Assembly: GCA_023428335.1 (NCBI GenBank)
Contig: JAEYYS010000430.1
Span: 1-9,895 of the forward strand
DNA: 9,895 nucleotides
Origin: Verrucomicrobiota bacterium
GTDB taxonomy: Bacteria > Verrucomicrobiota > Verrucomicrobiia > Verrucomicrobiales > Verrucomicrobiaceae
Direction of reading: 5' to 3'
The stretch's first letter is position 1. Each line of letters begins with the position of its first letter. The notes under the pieces were generated by a model. The model had not been told where the DNA came from. It did no database searches and worked only from the letters and a program-made list of their open reading frames with translations. Of this stretch, positions 6,329 through 9,895 are shown piece by piece. A program made the position numbers and the translations under genes.

Positions 6329-7123
6329 TCAGCGCACCTGCACCGGCAGCGGCACGAAGCCGGCGACTTTTTCGCCCTTCTGCATGGCGATGACCTCGTT
6401 GACCAGCGGCGCGATGTCCGCGTCCTCGACGACCTCCCAGCCGGCGGCACCGGGCAGCAGCAGGCCGCCGACATTGGCGGTCTCGCCACTGCCGGCGAAG
6501 TAACCGGCCGCCAGGCCAAAGTAGATGACGCGCACCTCGATCTCGCGGCCGCCGGCGACCTTGCGGCGCTCGTTGACGACGACGATGTCGCTGTGGAACT
6601 TGTTCACCTCGTTGAGGATGACGAGCACGTTGACGATGCGCTCGCCGGTGGAGAGCTTGATCTCCTCAGGCTTCATCGCCGCGGTCGGCAGGCGTTCGTA
6701 CTGCCCCTGCAGCTTGTCCTTGAGGTAGTCCGGCAGCCGCGGCCAGAGCGTGTGCACGCGCGCCTCGAGTTTGCCCAGACGGGCCGTCAGGGCGTCCTGG
6801 GTGGCGCCGAGTTCGCGGTTCTGGGTTTCCAGCTTGCCGCGCTCGCTGTCGTTGGTGCTGATGTTCTTCGACTGCTCGGCGGTCTTCTCGGCCAATTCCT
6901 TCAACTGGGCTTCGAGCAGGGCAAGCCGGCTGTCGAGAATTTCGCGACCGGTCTTCCAGTCGGCCTCCTCCTTGGCGAGCAGCTTCTGGGTTTCGTAATA
7001 CTTGCCGAGCAGGTCGCGCGAGAGCACCAGGTAGTCCTGGTTGACCTTGGCGGCGGGTTCAGCGGCGACCGGCAGCAGGCCGGCACAGAGCCATGTGACG
7101 AAAAGGTAGCGAAGCGGGGGCAC
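6329..7123 (-). CDS. DUF3450-family exported coiled-coil protein, first gene of the TonB2-type block
   Basis: A 264-residue protein if translation begins at the GTG at 7123. The frame is open back to a TTG at 7201, but those extra 26 residues are Cys/Arg-rich, whereas the GTG start gives a proper signal peptide (MPPLRYLFVTWLCAGLLPVAA). Residues 45-125 are a long charged, Leu-rich segment likely to be coiled coil. The C-terminal half carries the DUF3450 core: GERIVNVLVILNEVNKFHS at about 160-178, then EIEVRVIYFGLAAGYFAG at 194-211 and a GW motif at 228-229. DUF3450 proteins are periplasmic and typically encoded directly upstream of TtpC-type ExbB genes, as here (24-base gap). Their biochemical role is unknown; a structural partner of the TtpC coiled coil is a reasonable inference. 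It follows the LolD-like gene by 74 bases. Confidence 0.87.
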   Translation of the reverse strand: MPPLRYLFVTWLCAGLLPVAAEPAAKVNQDYLVLSRDLLGKYYETQKLLAKEEADWKTGREILDSRLALLEAQLKELAEKTAEQSKNISTNDSERGKLETQNRELGATQDALTARLGKLEARVHTLWPRLPDYLKDKLQGQYERLPTAAMKPEEIKLSTGERIVNVLVILNEVNKFHSDIVVVNERRKVAGGREIEVRVIYFGLAAGYFAGSGETANVGGLLLPGAAGWEVVEDADIAPLVNEVIAMQKGEKVAGFVPLPVQVR

Positions 7124-7197
7124 GCAGCGACAGGTGCCGGAAAACCCCGAAAACCAAAGCCGATTCGGGTGACGAAAAAGACACAGTCGACACGCGG
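7124..7197 (-). other. 74-base gap before the TonB2-type block, with a weak hairpin
   Basis: This gap separates the LolD-like gene from the DUF3450 gene and is the likeliest place for a promoter driving the block. A 6-bp inverted repeat (CCCGAA/TTCGGG, 7146-7169, 12-base loop) is followed on the minus strand by GTTTTCC. This could be a poor terminator for the ABC gene or a leader hairpin. No clear -35/-10 pair or Fur-like palindrome is visible. Confidence 0.3.
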
Positions 7198-7881
7198 TCA
7201 ACCCTGCACCAACCGGCCTTCATGCAGGCGCAGGGTGCGGCCCATGCGCGCGGCCTGGGCGGGGTGATGGGTGACCATGACCAGGGTGGCGCCGGACTGA
7301 CGACAGAGGTCGAGCAGCAGGCCGGTCAGGGCCTCGGCATTGCGCTCGTCGAGCGCACCGGTCGGCTCATCGGCAAGCAGCAACCGCGGCTCATTGATGA
7401 GCGCGCGCACGACCGCCACGCGCTGGCGTTCACCACCGGAAAGCTCGGCCGGTTTGCCGTCGATGCGACCGGCCAGACCGACCGCCTCCAGCAGTTCGAC
7501 AGCGCGCTGCCGCACCCGGACGGGATCCGGTCGCTGGGCGAGGGCGAGCGTGGGCAGCAGGACGTTTTCCAGTGCCGTGCACTGGGGCATCAGGTGGTGG
7601 AGTTGGAAGATGAAGCCGATTTTCTCGCTGCGCAGCGCCGCCAGGCGCTCGGGCGCGCACTGCGACACCTGCTCGCCATCGAGCACGTAGCGACCGGAGT
7701 CCGGCGTGTCGAGGGTGCCGAGCACGTTGAGCAGGGTGCTCTTGCCGCAGCCCGAGGGACCGACCACGGCGACAGCCTCGCCGGCTTCGATCTCGAGACT
7801 GATGCCGCGCAGCACGTCGAGGGCGGCGCCGCCGGGTTCGCGGTAGGTCTTGCAGATGTCGGTGAGGGCGATGAGGGCCAT
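7198..7881 (-). CDS. lolD: ABC transporter ATPase, LolD-like (lipoprotein release family)
   Basis: A 227-residue ATPase of standard LolD/MacB-class length, from the ATG at 7881. All nucleotide-binding motifs are intact: Walker A GPSGCGKST at 41-49, Q-loop Gln93 in GFIFQLHHLMPQ, signature LSGGERQR at 147-154, Walker B LLLADE at 167-172 followed by PTGALD, and H-loop His205. The QLHHLMPQCTALENV segment closely resembles the QFHHLLP..TALENV signature of LolD, the cytoplasmic ATPase that powers transfer of outer-membrane lipoproteins from LolC/LolE to LolA. No permease gene lies next to it in this window, although lolC/E can be encoded elsewhere. It starts 26 bases after the PaaK-like gene. Membership in the LolD/MacB/FtsE-type ATPase group is firm; LolD specifically is probable, not proven. 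Confidence 0.9.
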   Translation of the reverse strand: MALIALTDICKTYREPGGAALDVLRGISLEIEAGEAVAVVGPSGCGKSTLLNVLGTLDTPDSGRYVLDGEQVSQCAPERLAALRSEKIGFIFQLHHLMPQCTALENVLLPTLALAQRPDPVRVRQRAVELLEAVGLAGRIDGKPAELSGGERQRVAVVRALINEPRLLLADEPTGALDERNAEALTGLLLDLCRQSGATLVMVTHHPAQAARMGRTLRLHEGRLVQG

Positions 7882-7907
7882 GGCGGAAAGTTACGCAGAA
7901 TAAGGGC

Positions 7908-9185
7908 TCAGGGAATCACGCGCCAGCGCCGGGCCTTGAATTCGTGGCGCGGCAGGCTGCCGGGCTCGGCCAGGCGCACGGGGATGCGCAGCGAAAAGGT
8001 GTCGCGCAGGCGCGCTTCCAGGCGTTTGGCGAGATTTTTCGCCTGGGTCTCCGGCGCCTCGACGAGAAGGCTGATCTCATCCATGGCGTCGACCTTGTGC
8101 TGCTCGACCTGGTATTCAACGACCTCGGGAAAGCGCCGGACCACAGCCTCCACCGCACTGGGATAAACGTTGACGCCGCGGACGACGACCATGTCATCGA
8201 TGCGACTGAGCACGCCGCCCTCGAGGGTGAGACGGTTGCGCTGGTAGCCCTTGCGCACCCAGTCGCCGGTGCGGTAGCGCAGCAGCGGGCAGGCGCCGCG
8301 GTCGAGGGTGGTGAGCACGAGTTCGCCCTCGCACCCCTCATCGACCTCGCGACCGGTGGCCGGATCGATGACCTCGGCAAAATACGCCTCCTCGATGACC
8401 TGCAGGTTACCCGGCAAGTCGTCGCTTTCGTAACTCACCGGGCCGACCTCGGTCATGCCGTGGTGGTCGTAGACGCGGGCATCCCAAAGCTTTTCCAGCC
8501 GCGCCCGCACCTCGGGAATGCAGCCGCCGGGTTCGCCGGCGACAATGACCTTGCTGACGCGCAGGGCCATTCGCTCGACGCCGCTGGCCTCGCCGATCAT
8601 CTCGCCCAAGCGCAGCGCATACGTGGGGGTGCAGCAGAGCACGGTGGCGCCGCAGCGCGCCATCAGTTCCAGGCGCGCCTGGCTCGACAGCCCGCCGCCG
8701 GGCAGGGTCAGGTAATCGCGCGCCGCCGCCTCGAAGGCAGTCCAGAAGCCGAGGAAGGGCCCAAAGGAAAAGGCGTAGAAGATGCGGTCGCGCCCCTTGA
8801 CCAGACCGGCCGCCTCATAGACGCGTCGCCAGCAGGCCAGCATGGCCTCCCAGCTCTCCGGGGTGTCGAGCCAAGCCATCGGCTGGCCACTGCTGGTGCC
8901 GCTGGTCTGGCAAAAGCGGGTGTAATGAGCCAGCGGCCGAGTGAGGTTGCTGCCAAAGGGCGGATGCGCCAGACGATCGGCCAGCAGTTCGTCCTTGCTG
9001 GTGAAGGGCGCCTGCGCGGCAAAGTCGTCGATCCGGTTCAGCGAGGTGACGCGCAGCCCCACCGTCTTGAACTTGCGCGCGTAAAAGCCGTCGGTCGTGG
9101 CGAGGTTGAGCACAATCGAGCGCAGCTTGCGCCACTGATTGGAGCGCAAGCGCACACGGTCGGTGAGGACGGGTTCGTGCGGCAC
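7908..9185 (-). CDS. Phenylacetate-CoA ligase (PaaK)-family adenylate-forming enzyme
   Basis: A 425-residue protein from a GTG at 9185. An in-frame TGA lies twelve codons upstream and no ATG is better placed. Members of this AMP-binding family activate a carboxylic acid with ATP and transfer it to CoA. Visible motifs are the phosphate-binding loop TSGTSSGQP (94-102), the adenine/substrate motif YDHHGMTEVGP (239-249), YRTGD (304-308) and the hinge region RIDDMVVVRGVNVYP (328-342). The C-terminal AMP-binding domain ends LPRHEFKARR, whose Lys417 occupies the catalytic lysine position. Length and motifs match PaaK, but no other phenylacetate-pathway genes are present, so the acid substrate cannot be assigned and the symbol is left blank. 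It follows the epimerase by 41 bases and precedes the ABC ATPase by 26, which is compatible with cotranscription. Confidence 0.9.
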   Translation of the reverse strand: MPHEPVLTDRVRLRSNQWRKLRSIVLNLATTDGFYARKFKTVGLRVTSLNRIDDFAAQAPFTSKDELLADRLAHPPFGSNLTRPLAHYTRFCQTSGTSSGQPMAWLDTPESWEAMLACWRRVYEAAGLVKGRDRIFYAFSFGPFLGFWTAFEAAARDYLTLPGGGLSSQARLELMARCGATVLCCTPTYALRLGEMIGEASGVERMALRVSKVIVAGEPGGCIPEVRARLEKLWDARVYDHHGMTEVGPVSYESDDLPGNLQVIEEAYFAEVIDPATGREVDEGCEGELVLTTLDRGACPLLRYRTGDWVRKGYQRNRLTLEGGVLSRIDDMVVVRGVNVYPSAVEAVVRRFPEVVEYQVEQHKVDAMDEISLLVEAPETQAKNLAKRLEARLRDTFSLRIPVRLAEPGSLPRHEFKARRWRVIP

Positions 9186-9226
9186 GCCGCAGCGTTGGCG
9201 AGCGCGCCCGCAGGGTCAACCCGGAT

Positions 9227-9895
9227 TCAGGCGACACTGGCCTTCAGTTCCGCCATGGCGCGGCCCATGTCGGCGTGACCAAAGGCGGAGGTGCCACAGA
9301 CAAACAGGTTGGCGCCGCCGTCGCGGGCGATGGGCGCGGTGTGCGTGTAGATGCCGCCGTCGACCTCAAGATGGTACTTCAGCCCGTGCGCGGCGCGGTG
9401 GTCGCGCGCGGCCGCCAGCTTGGGCATGGTTTCCTTCTCCATGAACGCCTGGCCGCCAAAACCAGGAACGACGGTCATGATCAGCAGCAGGTCGATGTCG
9501 GCCAGAAACGGCAGGGCCGCCTCAAACGGGGTGTCCGGATGCAGGGCCAGGCCGCAGTGGCGACCGGCGGCGCGGATGCGCTTGAGGGTCTCGGCCACCG
9601 AACTGTCGTAACGCGCCTCGGCATGAACGGTGATGTTGTCGGCCCCGGCCTTGAGGAAGCGCTCGAGGTAATGATCCGGGCGGTGAATCATGAGGTGCAC
9701 GTCCAGGTACATGCCGGTGAGCTTGCGCACCGTCTGCACCATCTGCGGTCCGAACGAGATGTTGTCGACAAAGTTGCCGTCCATGACATCGAGATGCAGC
9801 CACTGCGCCCCGGCGTCCTCGGCCCGCCGCACCTCGGCGGCGATGTTGGACCAGTCGGCGGCAAGCAGGGAGGGCAGGATCAGGCGGTTCTCGTG
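9227..9895 (-). CDS. rpe: Ribulose-phosphate 3-epimerase (5' end outside window)
   Basis: The frame is open to the right edge and 222 residues are visible, so probably only a few N-terminal residues are missing. The visible start HENRLILPSLLAADWSNI aligns with the beginning of Rpe. The enzyme interconverts ribulose 5-phosphate and xylulose 5-phosphate in the cytosolic pentose phosphate pathway. Metal ligands of the TIM barrel are all present: His34 and Asp36 in LHLDVMDGNF, His67 in DVHLMI, and Asp179 in EVDGGI; Asp36 and Asp179 also supply the acid/base pair known in this family. The phosphate-binding loop regions PGFGGQAF (144-151) and VCGTSAFG (199-206) are intact. The residue before PGFGGQ is Val143, where most homologues have Asn or Glu. 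The gene ends 41 bases before the PaaK-like gene. Assignment is secure. Confidence 0.94.
   Translation of the reverse strand, partial: HENRLILPSLLAADWSNIAAEVRRAEDAGAQWLHLDVMDGNFVDNISFGPQMVQTVRKLTGMYLDVHLMIHRPDHYLERFLKAGADNITVHAEARYDSSVAETLKRIRAAGRHCGLALHPDTPFEAALPFLADIDLLLIMTVVPGFGGQAFMEKETMPKLAAARDHRAAHGLKYHLEVDGGIYTHTAPIARDGGANLFVCGTSAFGHADMGRAMAELKASVA

Noticed and set aside
4934..7267. 777-codon open frame on the plus strand
   Set aside because: It lies antisense to the long ExbB and DUF3450 genes, whose families are clearly recognisable. Its translation is low-complexity (Gly/Ala/Arg/Val/Glu-rich) with no family signature, a usual result of strong G+C third-position bias.
7944..9278. 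444-codon open frame on the plus strand
   Set aside because: It is a shadow of the PaaK-family gene, which has every adenylation motif on the minus strand.
1..9895. CRISPR arrays, tRNA/rRNA genes, insertion sequences or phage genes
   Set aside because: No regularly spaced repeats, tRNA-like folds, transposase motifs or terminal inverted repeats were found. Nearly all bases are accounted for by nine closely packed genes.

Overview
The window is a compact, G+C-rich bacterial stretch (about two thirds G+C by eye). All nine supportable genes lie on the minus strand, so transcription runs from high to low coordinates. The two end genes are cut by the window edges. No RNA genes, CRISPR arrays, insertion sequences or phage genes were seen. 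The leftmost gene belongs to the DUF1587/DUF1595-type exported cytochrome family typical of Planctomycetota and Verrucomicrobiota. Together with the high G+C and a TonB-dependent lifestyle, this suggests a verrucomicrobial (perhaps Opitutales-like) genome. That is inference from gene families, not a marker-gene assignment.

Layout in transcription order: ribulose-phosphate 3-epimerase (5' end missing) at 9895-9227; a PaaK-family acyl-CoA ligase at 9185-7908; a LolD-like ABC ATPase at 7881-7198; then a tight six-gene block of DUF3450 periplasmic protein (7123-6329), long TtpC-type ExbB with a periplasmic coiled-coil domain (6304-4838), short ExbB (4826-4131), ExbD (4119-3712), TonB (3692-3027) and a TPR-rich exported protein (3013-1679). 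After a 111-base gap comes a secreted c-type-cytochrome-like DUF1587 protein with two tandem CBM60-like modules (1567 to beyond position 1). Gaps inside the six-gene block are only 11-24 bases, so one operon is likely. The gaps before it (74) and after it (111) are the only ones large enough for new promoters or terminators.

The biological core is the six-gene block. Its content and order match the TonB2/TtpC-type energy-transduction clusters known from Vibrio and Shewanella. There the long and short ExbB proteins with ExbD use the proton-motive force across the inner membrane to drive TonB, which powers import through outer-membrane TonB-dependent receptors. DUF3450 and TPR proteins are recurrent accessory partners of uncertain function. 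No receptor is present here, so the substrate cannot be read from this window. A direct functional link to the neighbouring carbohydrate-binding cytochrome is possible but unproven.

Several true starts are shorter than the longest open frame, because G+C-rich coding frames stay open across upstream genes. The starts given here were chosen from signal peptides, family N-termini and gene junctions. None of the nine genes with a visible start has a convincing Shine-Dalgarno sequence, and all have C immediately before the start codon, which is itself worth checking.
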